Shown here piece by piece: positions 9,483 to 19,171 of a stretch of 64,000 nt of DNA. A program made the translations under genes and the position numbers. A model generated the notes under the pieces. The model worked only from the letters and a program-made list of their open reading frames with translations. It made no database searches and had not been told where the DNA came from. Source of the DNA: Clostridium hydrogeniformans DSM 21757 (GTDB taxonomy: Bacteria > Bacillota > Clostridia > Clostridiales > Clostridiaceae); assembly GCF_000686705.1 (NCBI RefSeq), contig NZ_JMLJ01000007.1, positions 62,001 through 126,000 on the forward strand, given 5' to 3'. Position 1 is the first letter of the stretch. Each line of letters begins with the position of its first letter.

Positions 9483-10163
9483 ATGAGTAATGAAAACCAG
9501 AATTTTAAAAAGAATATAAATAAATCAACGAAAAATAATATAGATATAAATGAAAATATAAATAATAGTTTTGAGGATACAGATGATAATCTACAATTTA
9601 ATGACACTTATAAAGAAAACTTAAAAACAGAAGAAAATAGAACATACAGTGATGAAAAATCTAGAAGGAAAAAAGTAGATAAACCTCTTAAAATATTTGG
9701 AGGAATATGCATAGCAATTTCAATAGTTACAGTTTTTTTTCTAAACAAGTCTACTGTGGACACATCTGAATCTGCTAAAAATGCATTGAAGAATGGGATA
9801 TCTACTTCTGTTTCAGCTGGTACTATTTTATTATCAAAAGACAAAGATTCTCAGGCTAAGGATTATGCAATTACGCATAACTCTAATGAAAAGGAAAGTA
9901 AAATTTGGGTATGGGATTATGCTGGTGAAGATGGAGACTATGTACAAGTATTAGTAAATGGTGCTCCCCTTGGTGAAGCTTTTATGATTAAAAATAAACC
10001 TAAAGAGCTTATAGTTCCAGCAGTAGGCATGGTACAAGTAAAAGGAATAAAAGATGGCGGCGGTGGTATAACCTATGCAGTTAGATATGATATTAATGGA
10101 ACAAGCTATTTTAATGGGACACCAGAGGGAGAATTAAATACTTATACATTGACCAAAGAATAA
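9483..10163 (+). CDS. Single-pass membrane protein with acidic cytoplasmic tail and outside beta-rich domain
   Basis: I start this gene at the ATG at 9483, 10 bases after GAGGAG, rather than at an upstream TTG. The 226-residue product has an Asn/Glu/Lys-rich, probably disordered N-terminus (1-66), a basic patch, one membrane helix (about 70-88) and an outside domain (about 95-226). The outside part holds WVWDYAGEDGDYVQVLVNG and later VQVKGIKDGGGGITYAVRYD, a strand pattern like small secreted beta-sandwich domains that share a DGDxVxVxVNG motif. No function is known to me. It is the last gene of the AAA operon, before a strong terminator, and could be the receptor or anchor of the system. Confidence 0.75.
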   Translation: MSNENQNFKKNINKSTKNNIDINENINNSFEDTDDNLQFNDTYKENLKTEENRTYSDEKSRRKKVDKPLKIFGGICIAISIVTVFFLNKSTVDTSESAKNALKNGISTSVSAGTILLSKDKDSQAKDYAITHNSNEKESKIWVWDYAGEDGDYVQVLVNGAPLGEAFMIKNKPKELIVPAVGMVQVKGIKDGGGGITYAVRYDINGTSYFNGTPEGELNTYTLTKE

Positions 10164-10180
10164 TACCTTAGTATGGTATG

Positions 10181-10218
10181 AAAAATTAGCTGGAGTTTTT
10201 ACTCCAGCTAATTTTTTT
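10181..10218. terminator. Strong intrinsic terminator of the AAA operon
   Basis: A 16-bp perfect stem (10181-10196 with 10201-10216) with a 4-base loop is followed by a T run. It is symmetric enough to stop the convergent histidine kinase transcript as well. Confidence 0.9.
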
Positions 10219-10351
10219 AGTTTTATCACATATAATATTTTTAATTAGTATTTGATACATAAGATAAATGTATATTAAAACTATAATTCAGGGTATATAG
10301 ACTTTTTAGAGTGAAATTTATCCTTATCCCCATATATTTTCCCTGATATTA

Positions 10352-11887
10352 TTAGGCTTGCTTTTTTAGAGTAAAGTAAAACCTAACTCCTGTATTTGTA
10401 TTTTCTACTCCAAAATTACTATTATGGAGTGTAAGAATATTTTTACTTATAGCAAGACCGAGACCAGTTCCACCAAAGGATCTATTTCTTGACTTATCTA
10501 TTTTATAAAATTTATCCCATATGGTTTCTAAATATTCCTCACCTATATTTTCGCCAGTATTTTCTATAGATATTGTAAAAGTCTCATTCCCTTCCTCTAT
10601 GGATACAATGATTTTTCCATCTTTAGGTGTATGTCTTATAGCATTAGTTAAGAAGTTAGTTATAACCTGTTCTATCCTCATTTCATCTCCTATAACATAG
10701 GAAGAATTACAAGGATTCAGTATAAGGTTTATAGAATGCTCACTAATATAATTTTTAAAGGGTTTAATTACTTTATTAATGAGAATCTCCATAGAAAAGG
10801 CTTCTAGTTTAAGCTTAAAATTAGGAGATTCAAGCTTGCTTAATTCTAACATATCACAAACTAGGGCATTCATTTTTTTAGATTCATCCATTATTACCTC
10901 AAGATAGAACTCCATATCTTCTTCTTTTACTATTCCATCTTTTAACCCTTCTGCATAACCTTCAATTAAAGTTATAGGTGTTTTAAGCTCATGAGATACA
11001 CCAGCAATGAAGTCTTTTCTCATATTTTCTAGCTCTTTTTCTTTTTCTATATCTTTTTTAAGTTTTATGTTAGCATTCTTTAGTTCATTTAAAGCATTAC
11101 TTAAATTAAGAGATAAAAAGTTTAAAGTTCTAGAAAGATTTCCTATCTCATCTTCTCTATAAATATCACTTTTCTCATCAAAGTTTAAGTTACACATCTT
11201 AAGGGCAGTTTTATTTAGCTTAACTAAGGGTTTTGATATAAGCTTAGTATATATATATGATAATATAAGGATTACAACTAAGGCAAAGAAGAATAAGTAT
11301 ATGTAAAAATCTTTTATTACCCCAGAAGCTTCAACTATTGGTTGAAAAGGGGATATTGCAATTATTATATTATCATAGGTATTATTAACAGAGATAGGGG
11401 AGATACAAACTAAGTTTTTTGTATTAGTAGAGTTATTATACACTATTGAAGATAATGTAGAGTTGTTTTTATACATACTATTAATTACTTCTTCATTAGA
11501 GATATACTGTTTAAAAACCTCAATTATTACTTTCTTAATATTGGGATCTATTTCTTTATTGGCATTAGAAAGGTAACTTATTTCCCCATTAGTGTTTAAT
11601 ATAGCAACCTTTGCATTGTTTTTAACCTCCAAGGTCTCTAGGCTCTTTACTATAGAAAAACTATCCTTTCCTAAAGAATAGGAATATGCTAATTTAAACT
11701 TATTCACTCCATTTTCTAAAGAATCTTGTTTTTTTCTTACATAGAACTTTTCGAAAAACAAACTTTGAAAAATCATAGAAAAAATTAAAAATATAAATAA
11801 AGCAAGAGCAGTTATAGCAAATAACCATTTAGTTATGGAACTTCTTATATTTATTTGTCTTATTTTAAACTTCAAATTTATAACCAC
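10352..11887 (-). CDS. Sensor histidine kinase
   Basis: The 511-residue product has a membrane helix near residues 19-40, an outside sensor region of about 150 residues, a second helix near 190-215, a HAMP linker, HisKA with the phospho-acceptor in SHELKTPI, and HATPase_c with the N box NFLTNAIRHT and the G boxes GTGLGLAI. It should phosphorylate the response regulator encoded just upstream, with which it overlaps by 23 bases. The signal is unknown. The GTG at 11887 sits almost on its AGAGGA site; a TTG at 11875 is another possible start, so the first few residues are uncertain. Confidence 0.9.
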   Translation of the reverse strand: MVINLKFKIRQINIRSSITKWLFAITALALFIFLIFSMIFQSLFFEKFYVRKKQDSLENGVNKFKLAYSYSLGKDSFSIVKSLETLEVKNNAKVAILNTNGEISYLSNANKEIDPNIKKVIIEVFKQYISNEEVINSMYKNNSTLSSIVYNNSTNTKNLVCISPISVNNTYDNIIIAISPFQPIVEASGVIKDFYIYLFFFALVVILILSYIYTKLISKPLVKLNKTALKMCNLNFDEKSDIYREDEIGNLSRTLNFLSLNLSNALNELKNANIKLKKDIEKEKELENMRKDFIAGVSHELKTPITLIEGYAEGLKDGIVKEEDMEFYLEVIMDESKKMNALVCDMLELSKLESPNFKLKLEAFSMEILINKVIKPFKNYISEHSINLILNPCNSSYVIGDEMRIEQVITNFLTNAIRHTPKDGKIIVSIEEGNETFTISIENTGENIGEEYLETIWDKFYKIDKSRNRSFGGTGLGLAISKNILTLHNSNFGVENTNTGVRFYFTLKKQA

Positions 11888-12539
11888 TTCCTCTTACAGT
11901 TTTTATAAGTTCAGCCATGTTTATGAGCTTTTCTCTTAACCTTTTAATATTAGTATCTACAGTTCTTATATCTCCATAGTAATCATATCCCCATACCTTA
12001 TCTAAAATATTTTCCCTTGAGAGGGCAATATTTTCATTCTCCACTAAATATAAAAGTAAGTCATATTCTTTAGGGGAAAGATTTACTACATCTTCCATTA
12101 CCTTTACCTCATGGCTTAATTTATTTATACTCAAATCCTTAAAGCATAAAAGATTAAGGTGACTAGAATCCTTTGAATCACTTCTTTTTAATAAGGCTTT
12201 AACTTTAGCTACTAATATTTTAGGGCTAAAGGGTTTTGTTACATAATCATCACTACCTATATCATATCCTAAAAGTTCATCTTCCTCTTCAGCCTTTGCA
12301 GTAAGTATTATTATAGGAACTGTTGATATTTTTCTTATTTCCTTGCATACAGAAAATCCATCTAGAATAGGCATCATAACATCTAATATAATTAAATCTA
12401 AATTCATAGTATTAAAAATATCTAAGGCTTCTTTTCCATTAGAAGCCTCTAGTATATTAAATCCTTCTCTTAAAAGATAGTCACTAATAAGTTTCCTTAT
12501 TCTAGGTTCATCCTCTACCAGCATTATTGTTTTTTTCAT
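11865..12539 (-). CDS. OmpR/PhoB-family response regulator
   Basis: The 224-residue product has a receiver domain (acidic pair EDE near residue 9, phospho-acceptor Asp in LIILDVMMP near 53, conserved Thr in IILTAKA and Lys in YVTKPF) and a C-terminal winged helix (about 130-222) with the RTVDTNIKRLREKL recognition region. The ATG has an AGGAGG site 7 bases before it. It forms an operon with the downstream kinase gene. No ABC transporter or resistance gene follows that would hint at the targets. Confidence 0.92.
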   Translation of the reverse strand: MKKTIMLVEDEPRIRKLISDYLLREGFNILEASNGKEALDIFNTMNLDLIILDVMMPILDGFSVCKEIRKISTVPIIILTAKAEEEDELLGYDIGSDDYVTKPFSPKILVAKVKALLKRSDSKDSSHLNLLCFKDLSINKLSHEVKVMEDVVNLSPKEYDLLLYLVENENIALSRENILDKVWGYDYYGDIRTVDTNIKRLREKLINMAELIKTVRGSGYKFEV

Positions 12540-12573
12540 AGAATACCTCCTAATATAACCTAGTACCTAAATC

Positions 12574-13941
12574 TTATATTTCTAAAAGTTTAGGTACCTT
12601 AGAATCATTAGTCTTAATGAAACTTTCTATTATAGTAAATAATAAGTTCATACCTTCCTCCATGGTTTCAGGATTAATTTTAGCAAAGCTTAATCTTATA
12701 GAATTATTATAGCTTTCTTTATTATAATAAAAGTATTTCGTATCCCTTACAAGAATATTATTAGCCTTTAAAGTATTTATAAGATTATCAAGATTTAACT
12801 CCTTAGGAAATTTCAAATAAGAAAATAATCCGTTAACGGGACTAGTGTAATACAAATCTATATTATTATTTCCCATATATTCATTGTACTGTTTCATTTT
12901 ATTTCCATAGTGTTTTTTTAGAGAGTTTATATATGTATCATATGCTCCTGATAAAATATAATCATTTAGAGCACTTTGAAAAAGAATATTACTTTGAAGT
13001 TCCAAGAAGGTTTTAAATTCCCTGAAGTGTTCTTTTAAGCTATTTGGTAAGTAAGTACTAGCTACCCTTATACCAGGAAGTAATATTTTTGAAAAACTTT
13101 TTAAATAAATTACTCTGTCATTAGTATCATAATATTTTAAAGGTTTATTATTTACATCATTTAAATCACTTAAATAATCATCCTCTACTATATACACATC
13201 ATATTTATTGGCTAGTTCTATAATGTTTTGTTTTATTTCTTCACTATAAGATGTTCCAAGAGGATTATGGAGTCTAGGAATTGTATAGAAAAACTTTATA
13301 TTTCCATTTTTAAATATGTCCTCTAGTAAATCCATATCGATTCCACTTTCTGTTCTAGCTATGGTATAAACCTTAGAATTATTAATTTTTAACCATCCAA
13401 GATAAATATTATAGCTAGGATTCTCTATTAATATTCCATTCTTATTATTAGGAAATTTCATAAGAGAAATAATAGATAAGGCTTGTTGGGCTCCATTACA
13501 GAAAAATAAGTTATCTTCATCTAAGGATATTCCTTTATCCTTGTCCATTTTACATAAAGTAGTTTTTAATGGGGAAAACCCCTCATAATATCCATATCCA
13601 AAAAGAGAGTTTTTATATTTATTTATGGAAGTATTTATAAAGTTCTGAAATTCATCAACTGGAAGAATAAATGGACATGGTTCTCCAGAAGAGAAGTTAA
13701 ACTTATCTTTATCTAAGGTTTTATATGTAAATAATTTATTCTCTAATACGAAATAGCCGCTTTTAGGCATTGAGTATATTAAACTCTTTTTCTCAAGCTC
13801 TGAATAGGCCCTTATAACTGTAGAATTGCTACAATTAAACTTTATGGCTAAAGCCCTTATAGAAGGAAGTTTAGCTTTAAAATTACCACTTTTAATCTCT
13901 TTTTCAACATAATCAATAATAAGTTCATATTTATTTTCCAT
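12574..13941 (-). CDS. MocR-family regulator (GntR helix-turn-helix fused to aminotransferase-like domain)
   Basis: The 455-residue product has an N-terminal GntR winged helix (residues 1-70, with LPSIRALAIKFNCSNSTVIRAY) and a class I aminotransferase-like domain. The latter has a PLP-lysine motif YLKSFSKILLPGIR and an upstream VEDDY aspartate. MocR proteins use PLP or an amino-acid aldimine as an effector; PdxR, GabR and others belong here. No pdx or gab gene is adjacent, so the regulon cannot be guessed. It lies upstream of the two-component genes on the same strand, 35 bases from the regulator gene, and might be cotranscribed with them. The start has a GGGGTGGG site. Confidence 0.88.
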   Translation of the reverse strand: MENKYELIIDYVEKEIKSGNFKAKLPSIRALAIKFNCSNSTVIRAYSELEKKSLIYSMPKSGYFVLENKLFTYKTLDKDKFNFSSGEPCPFILPVDEFQNFINTSINKYKNSLFGYGYYEGFSPLKTTLCKMDKDKGISLDEDNLFFCNGAQQALSIISLMKFPNNKNGILIENPSYNIYLGWLKINNSKVYTIARTESGIDMDLLEDIFKNGNIKFFYTIPRLHNPLGTSYSEEIKQNIIELANKYDVYIVEDDYLSDLNDVNNKPLKYYDTNDRVIYLKSFSKILLPGIRVASTYLPNSLKEHFREFKTFLELQSNILFQSALNDYILSGAYDTYINSLKKHYGNKMKQYNEYMGNNNIDLYYTSPVNGLFSYLKFPKELNLDNLINTLKANNILVRDTKYFYYNKESYNNSIRLSFAKINPETMEEGMNLLFTIIESFIKTNDSKVPKLLEI

Positions 13942-14173
13942 AATCCCACCCCAATCTTTAGATTATATTATCTAATAGTTAAAATTTTAAAAATATTTAA
14001 TAAAGTTAGAAATATATTTTAGATTAAGTATAGCATAACAGATAAAATCTATGAAGCACTTAATAATAACTGTATAAATACAATAAAAATATAAAAGAAA
14101 TTATTATATAACAAGAGGAATTTATTTAGCCTTATTAGAATAAATGTAAATTAATGTATATAATTTAAAGGGG

Positions 14174-15190
14174 ATGTTGCAGGTGGAAAGAATTAAAGAA
14201 CCTAGGGTTAAATTGTGTGATGAAAAAGGGAATATAAGATTTAAAGAGGGAACGTGGTTTAAAGATTCTAATATAGAATGTAATTTAAGCAAAAGACATA
14301 TATTTAGGAGAAAAAAATGGAATTACTGGACAATTAATAATGACAGATATTTCTTCACCATAGCAATTACTGACCTAGATTATGCCTCCATGATTTTTTC
14401 CTATATAATTGATATAGAGGAAAATAAAATTATGGAAAAAAGCTTTGTTTTACCTCTTTCCTATGGAGTTAATTTAAAGAACTCAATAGAAGAGGATTTA
14501 AGCTATAATAGTAGAAATCTAAATATTAATATAAGTTATGATAATGATAAGGTGAATATAGATGCTTTTATTAAGGATTTTTATGAGGGGGATTCCTTAA
14601 AAGCATCCTTTACCATATATGATGTTAATGAGGAAAGTTTAAATATAGTGGTTCCTTGGTCACATAAAAGATATGCCTTCACATCAAAGCAAAATGCATT
14701 AAGCTCTGAGGGAAGCCTTACCTTTAAAAATAACTCCATAGAGTTTTTAAAAAGCAATAGTTTTGCAAGTAAAGATTTTGGACGTGGTGTTTGGAAAAGA
14801 AATATAAAATGGAACTGGCTTACATGTTCATTAAGAAGCAATTATGATAATATAGGAATTAATTTAGGTGCCCACTGGACTTTAGAAAGTGGAATTAATG
14901 AAAATGGGATTATAATAAATGGAAAATCATATAAAATCCATGAAGATGTGATATTTATATATGATAGGGAAGATTTATACAAACCTTGGATAATAAAATC
15001 TCAAGATGATATAATAGATTTAAAATTTTATCCTAAGACTATTAGGCATAAAAATATAGATTTAAATATTATAAAATCAGAGTTTTACCAAGTTTTTGGT
15101 TATCTTAAGGGGAAAATTATTTATGAGAAAAAATCAATAGATATAAAAGATTCCCTAGCTTTATGTGAGGAGCACAAGGCTAAATGGTAA
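14174..15190 (+). CDS. DUF2804 domain-containing protein
   Basis: The 338-residue product matches the DUF2804 pattern: an N-terminal LCDEKGNIR segment, a WNYWTINNDRYFFTIAITDLDY stretch and a conserved GRGVWKRNIKWNWLTCS region (about residues 200-216). The function is unknown. The predicted fold is mostly beta, with no signal or membrane segment. The ATG at 14174 touches its AAAGGGG site, so translation may really begin at the GTG at 14183, 9 bases downstream of the site. The methyltransferase gene 23 bases downstream is probably in the same operon. Confidence 0.8.
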   Translation: MLQVERIKEPRVKLCDEKGNIRFKEGTWFKDSNIECNLSKRHIFRRKKWNYWTINNDRYFFTIAITDLDYASMIFSYIIDIEENKIMEKSFVLPLSYGVNLKNSIEEDLSYNSRNLNINISYDNDKVNIDAFIKDFYEGDSLKASFTIYDVNEESLNIVVPWSHKRYAFTSKQNALSSEGSLTFKNNSIEFLKSNSFASKDFGRGVWKRNIKWNWLTCSLRSNYDNIGINLGAHWTLESGINENGIIINGKSYKIHEDVIFIYDREDLYKPWIIKSQDDIIDLKFYPKTIRHKNIDLNIIKSEFYQVFGYLKGKIIYEKKSIDIKDSLALCEEHKAKW

Positions 15191-15213
15191 TATAAAAGAG
15201 GAGAGGATTAATA

Positions 15214-15942
15214 ATGAACTTTTACGAAAAATTAAGTACAGTATATGATAAGGTATTTATAAGAAATCCTAAAACTATTGAATTTTTAGAAGATAGTATT
15301 ACTAAGGTCAATGGCCATAATTTTTTAGATGCTGCTTGTGGTACTGGAACCTATGGAATAGCTCTTTTAGAAAAGGGTTATAGTGGAACTGGTGTTGATT
15401 TAGATGAAGCTATGATTAAATTAAGTAAAGAGAAATCTAAAGGATTAAATTCTCTAACCTTTAAAACTATGGATATGAGGAATATCAAGGATGAATTTAA
15501 AGAAGAAAGTTATTCATTGATATACTGTATAGGAAATTCATTAGTTCATTTAAACTCCTTAAAAGAAATAAATAAGGTTATTGAAGGATTTTATAAGGTT
15601 ATAGAACCTAAAGGAGCTTTAATTATACAAATTATAAATTATGATAGAATATTAAATAAAAATATAAAGGCTTTACCAACTATAGAAAATCAAGGGGTTA
15701 CCTTTATTAGAAATTATAATTTTAATAAGGACGAAAATAAGGTTTATTTTAATACAGAATTAAAAATATTAGGTGAAGATTTAGTGTATACTGGATCAAC
15801 TCCACTATTTCCTTTACTTTATAATGATATTATTAATATTCTTAAGGAAAATAATTTTTCTAAAATAGAATCCTTTGGAGACTTTGCGTATTCTCCCTAT
15901 AATGAAGAGTCCTATTCATTGGTTATAAGAGCTTATAAATAA
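15214..15942 (+). CDS. Class I SAM-dependent methyltransferase
   Basis: The 242-residue product has the SAM-binding motif I FLDAACGTGTYGIALLEKGY (about residues 40-59), the acidic end of beta2 in GVDLDEAMI and a motif IV-like SLIYCIGNSLVHL. The substrate cannot be told; the sequence resembles small-molecule methyltransferases of the Methyltransf_25/11 kind. An AGAGGAGAGG site precedes the ATG. A related protein occurs at 42298 in this window, also following an unrelated small gene. Confidence 0.85.
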   Translation: MNFYEKLSTVYDKVFIRNPKTIEFLEDSITKVNGHNFLDAACGTGTYGIALLEKGYSGTGVDLDEAMIKLSKEKSKGLNSLTFKTMDMRNIKDEFKEESYSLIYCIGNSLVHLNSLKEINKVIEGFYKVIEPKGALIIQIINYDRILNKNIKALPTIENQGVTFIRNYNFNKDENKVYFNTELKILGEDLVYTGSTPLFPLLYNDIINILKENNFSKIESFGDFAYSPYNEESYSLVIRAYK

Positions 15943-16097
15943 AAGTTATTGCTATTTATTAGCTTAGTTAGTATGATAAAAAAAGAACATAGTATTTTGG
16001 TATATAAGCCTTAATACGTTATATTAAAAGACTTAAACTTTTATTAAAATCATAGTAATAAATTTAAGTCATTTACTTTAATTTAAGGAGATAAAGA

Positions 16098-17339
16098 ATG
16101 AAACAATGGTATTTAGATTTTAATGACTCAACCTTAGATAATGGGTTAAGAGTTATTTCTATAAAAAGAGATACTCAAATTTTTTCTATTCATGGAGGAA
16201 TGAAGGTAGGTCCCTTCCAAGAAGAAGAGAAAGAAAAAGGTTTATCTCATTTTATAGAACATATGATGTTTAAAGGTACTAAAAAAAGAGATAATGAAAC
16301 ATTAAATAATGAATTAGAATTTTTAGGGGGAGAATATAACGCATATACAGATTATAGCTGTACTGTATATAGTATAAGTGCCTTATCTGAAGAATTACCA
16401 AAAGCTATAGAGCTACTAGGAGATATGCTTATAAATTCTAAGTTTAATGAGGAAGATATTGAAAAAGAAAGAGGAGTAATTCTTTCAGAAATAAAGACAA
16501 GTAAAGATGATATAGAGGATTTATCTTTTAAAAAGCTATATCAATATGCATTTAAAAATAGTCCCTTAAGATGGGATATTATAGGCAGCGAAAAGCATGT
16601 TAAAGGCTTTACAAGAAAAGATATAGTAGATTTTTATAAAGAGTACTACATCCCTAATAATATGTGTATAACAATAGTTTCCAATTATGATCATGATGAG
16701 GTATTAAACCTTATAGAAAAAAACTTTACTAATTGGGAAAGTAAAGCTTTAAAGAAAAAGCAGGTTATTACTGAAAAAAATACAGAGGGCATATTTACAT
16801 CCTATAAAAAAGATTTAGAACAAAGCACTTTAACTTATCTATATACTCTTCATCATATTGATAAATCCATGGAACTTGCTCTTAAAATTTTAAACTTAAA
16901 GCTTGGAGAAAGTTCAAATTCTATACTTTTTAGAGAACTTAGAGAGAAAATGGGTCTTGCCTATGATGTTTATACTCATATGGATCTTACAAATAATATA
17001 AAAACCTTAGCTATCTACACTGCTATAGGGGAAGATGCCATTGATGAATCCATGGAAATTATAGATACTTGTATGAATAATATAAAAAACAGAAGTATAA
17101 TTTTTGACGATACTACAGTAGATCTTATGAAAAAGGTTCATAAGACTGCAGTAGCATCTATAATGGAAGATTCCACAGAACTTTGTAACTATGTTATACA
17201 TCAAGCATTAGAAGAAGAGTCAATATATGAATTTATTGATGATATGAATAGATTAAAGAATATAACTAGTGATCATATATATGAAGCAGCTTTAAAAGTA
17301 TTAAATAATCCAACTATTCATATATTGAAGGGTAAGTAG
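16098..17339 (+). CDS. M16-family zinc metalloprotease (processing-peptidase-like)
   Basis: The 413-residue product has the inverted zinc motif HFIEH at 51-55 and the third ligand Glu near 131 in ERGVILSEI. This is followed by the second M16 half with FRELREKMGLAYDVY (about residues 279-293). The length fits the one-chain bacterial MPP/YmxG type. It should cleave peptides in a closed chamber, probably in the cytosol since no signal peptide is seen; the substrate is unknown. The ATG has an AAGGAGA site. It leads a run with recX (17 bases downstream) and a transglutaminase gene. Confidence 0.88.
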   Translation: MKQWYLDFNDSTLDNGLRVISIKRDTQIFSIHGGMKVGPFQEEEKEKGLSHFIEHMMFKGTKKRDNETLNNELEFLGGEYNAYTDYSCTVYSISALSEELPKAIELLGDMLINSKFNEEDIEKERGVILSEIKTSKDDIEDLSFKKLYQYAFKNSPLRWDIIGSEKHVKGFTRKDIVDFYKEYYIPNNMCITIVSNYDHDEVLNLIEKNFTNWESKALKKKQVITEKNTEGIFTSYKKDLEQSTLTYLYTLHHIDKSMELALKILNLKLGESSNSILFRELREKMGLAYDVYTHMDLTNNIKTLAIYTAIGEDAIDESMEIIDTCMNNIKNRSIIFDDTTVDLMKKVHKTAVASIMEDSTELCNYVIHQALEEESIYEFIDDMNRLKNITSDHIYEAALKVLNNPTIHILKGK

Positions 17340-17356
17340 GAGGAAATTAAAGTTCC

Positions 17357-17998
17357 ATGGGAAAAATAACAAAAATTGAGGTTCAAAAAAAACATAAGGA
17401 CAGATTAAACATATTTATTGATGATGAGTTTGCCTTTGGATGTGATGGAGAACTTGTATATAAATTTTCACTAAATAAAGGTTCTTCTATAGATGCAGAA
17501 AAACTTAGTAATATAATAAAGGAAGAAGAGTTTATAAAATGTAAAAGTTATTGTTTAAATGTTGTGTCAAGAAACCTAAAAACAGAAAAGGAAATAATAA
17601 CAAAACTTAGTGAAAAGGGCTATGAAGAAGATACAATAGAAAGAGCCCTTGAATTTTTAAAAGAATATAAGTTCATTAATGATGAAAAATATGCTTTAAT
17701 GTTTTCAAAGGACAAAATTATTAAAAGTGGTCGTAAAAAAATAGAATATGACCTTAAAAGAAAAGGTGTGGATAATAAGATTATAAAGCATAGCTTAGAT
17801 AATCTTGATGAAGAAGTAGAACTTAATAATGCAAAAAAACTTGCTTTAAAAAAATATAATCTTTTAAAAAATAAAGAAGAAGATAAGAGAAAGATTTACA
17901 ATAAATTAAGCACTTATCTTTTAGGACGAGGATATGAATATGGTTTAATAAAAAAGGTAGTGAGTAGCATACTGTCTGATTTAGAAGAGGATTTATAA
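17357..17998 (+). CDS. recX: Regulatory protein RecX
   Basis: The 213-residue product has the RecX three-helix repeat pattern: CLNVVSRNLKTEKEIITKLSEKGY, then FLKEYKFINDEKYALMFSKDKI and GRKKIEYDLKRKGV. An N-terminal extension of about 60 residues is typical for Firmicute RecX. RecX modulates RecA filaments. The ATG lies after a TAGGAGG site in the gap after the M16 gene. recA itself is not in this window. Confidence 0.9.
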   Translation: MGKITKIEVQKKHKDRLNIFIDDEFAFGCDGELVYKFSLNKGSSIDAEKLSNIIKEEEFIKCKSYCLNVVSRNLKTEKEIITKLSEKGYEEDTIERALEFLKEYKFINDEKYALMFSKDKIIKSGRKKIEYDLKRKGVDNKIIKHSLDNLDEEVELNNAKKLALKKYNLLKNKEEDKRKIYNKLSTYLLGRGYEYGLIKKVVSSILSDLEEDL

Positions 17999-18000
17999 TT

Positions 18001-19146
18001 ATGAGAGAATTTATTAAAGACCCTATTACTTTAATATTAATAGTAGTTTTTATATTTCCCTTAATAAGTGGATTTATTAAAATTACCTCTACAAAGGATG
18101 TAAAAGATGAAATACTAGACATAGAAAAGACCTTTGGATTTTTTATTGCAGTGGTTTTAGGGATTTATGTAAGTAGAAAATTTATATTGTTTAAAGAATA
18201 TAGTATTTTTGAAAAATATATTCCTAATCCTTTAGAGGATTTTTTCTTGAATAATCCTTCTATATCCTTTCTTATAGTAAGCTTTATTATTATAATAATT
18301 CTTCAAAGTATATTATATATGATAATAAAACTTATAAATTCAGTAACCATAGATCCATTATTAAAGGCTTTATATAACTTTGGACAAAATAGTAGTACTG
18401 CTGGAAAAAGAATTCTAGGATCTATTCTGCAGCTTCCTAAATCTATTATTTATGTAATATTAGTATCTATAATTCTTAACTTTGGTACTATGTTTTATAA
18501 GAATCCAGAGTTTAATAGTTATCTTGAAAAATCTAAACTTTATAATTATGTAAGTAATAAACTTATTGTGCCTATATATAATTCTTCATTTGCACAAAGT
18601 CTTCCTATAATACTTAGTAATACCTTAAAGGTTGAAGAGGTTAATGAATCCTCTAACTTAAAAAAGATAGTTTATTATAACGGAATTACATTAGAAAAAG
18701 GTGTAAAGTCTAATAAAGAGATTGATGAGTTTGCAAAGGACATTACATCAAAATTTAGTAAAGATAAAGACAAAGCTAAAGTAATATATAACTGGGTTGG
18801 TGAAAACATAAGTTATGATTATGATAAAGCAGATAGAATTATGATGAATGATTATTCTAAAGCTTCTGGAGCTATAAGTGCTTTCAATTCAAAGGAAGGA
18901 ATTTGTTTTGATTATGCTTGCCTCTATGTTGCTATGGCAAGAGCTTCTGGACTTAAGGTGAGACTTATTTCTGGGGAAGGATTTAATGGAACTTCATGGG
19001 TTAACCATGCATGGAACCAAGTATACTTAAAAGAATCTGGAGAATGGATTAATGTAGATCCTACCTTCTATAAAAGTGGAAACTACTTTAACTCAAGAAG
19101 ATTTTCTATAGACCATAAGGGAGATAAAATTATAGGAGAATGGTAA
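18001..19146 (+). CDS. Membrane-anchored transglutaminase-like protein
   Basis: The 381-residue product has hydrophobic helices near residues 10-25, 40-55, 85-110 and 145-165, followed by an extracytoplasmic transglutaminase-like domain (about 245-380). The catalytic triad is visible as C302 (GICFDYA), H336 (NHAW) and D353 (VDPTF). Such domains act as proteases or crosslinkers at the cell surface; the target is unknown. It begins 2 bases after the recX stop codon with a GAGG site inside recX, so it is translated from the same mRNA. A hairpin at the stop codon ends the operon. Confidence 0.85.
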   Translation: MREFIKDPITLILIVVFIFPLISGFIKITSTKDVKDEILDIEKTFGFFIAVVLGIYVSRKFILFKEYSIFEKYIPNPLEDFFLNNPSISFLIVSFIIIIILQSILYMIIKLINSVTIDPLLKALYNFGQNSSTAGKRILGSILQLPKSIIYVILVSIILNFGTMFYKNPEFNSYLEKSKLYNYVSNKLIVPIYNSSFAQSLPIILSNTLKVEEVNESSNLKKIVYYNGITLEKGVKSNKEIDEFAKDITSKFSKDKDKAKVIYNWVGENISYDYDKADRIMMNDYSKASGAISAFNSKEGICFDYACLYVAMARASGLKVRLISGEGFNGTSWVNHAWNQVYLKESGEWINVDPTFYKSGNYFNSRRFSIDHKGDKIIGEW

Positions 19147-19171
19147 AGGCTCACAATTATTGTGAGCCTTT
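19145..19171. terminator. Terminator between convergent transglutaminase and TPR genes
   Basis: A 12-bp perfect stem (19145-19156 with 19160-19171) with a 3-base loop overlaps both stop codons. The flanking A and T tracts are short. Confidence 0.7.

Noticed and set aside
17357-17998. recX as part of an SOS operon in this window
   Set aside because: No LexA box was seen before the M16 gene that leads its operon, so SOS control cannot be claimed.
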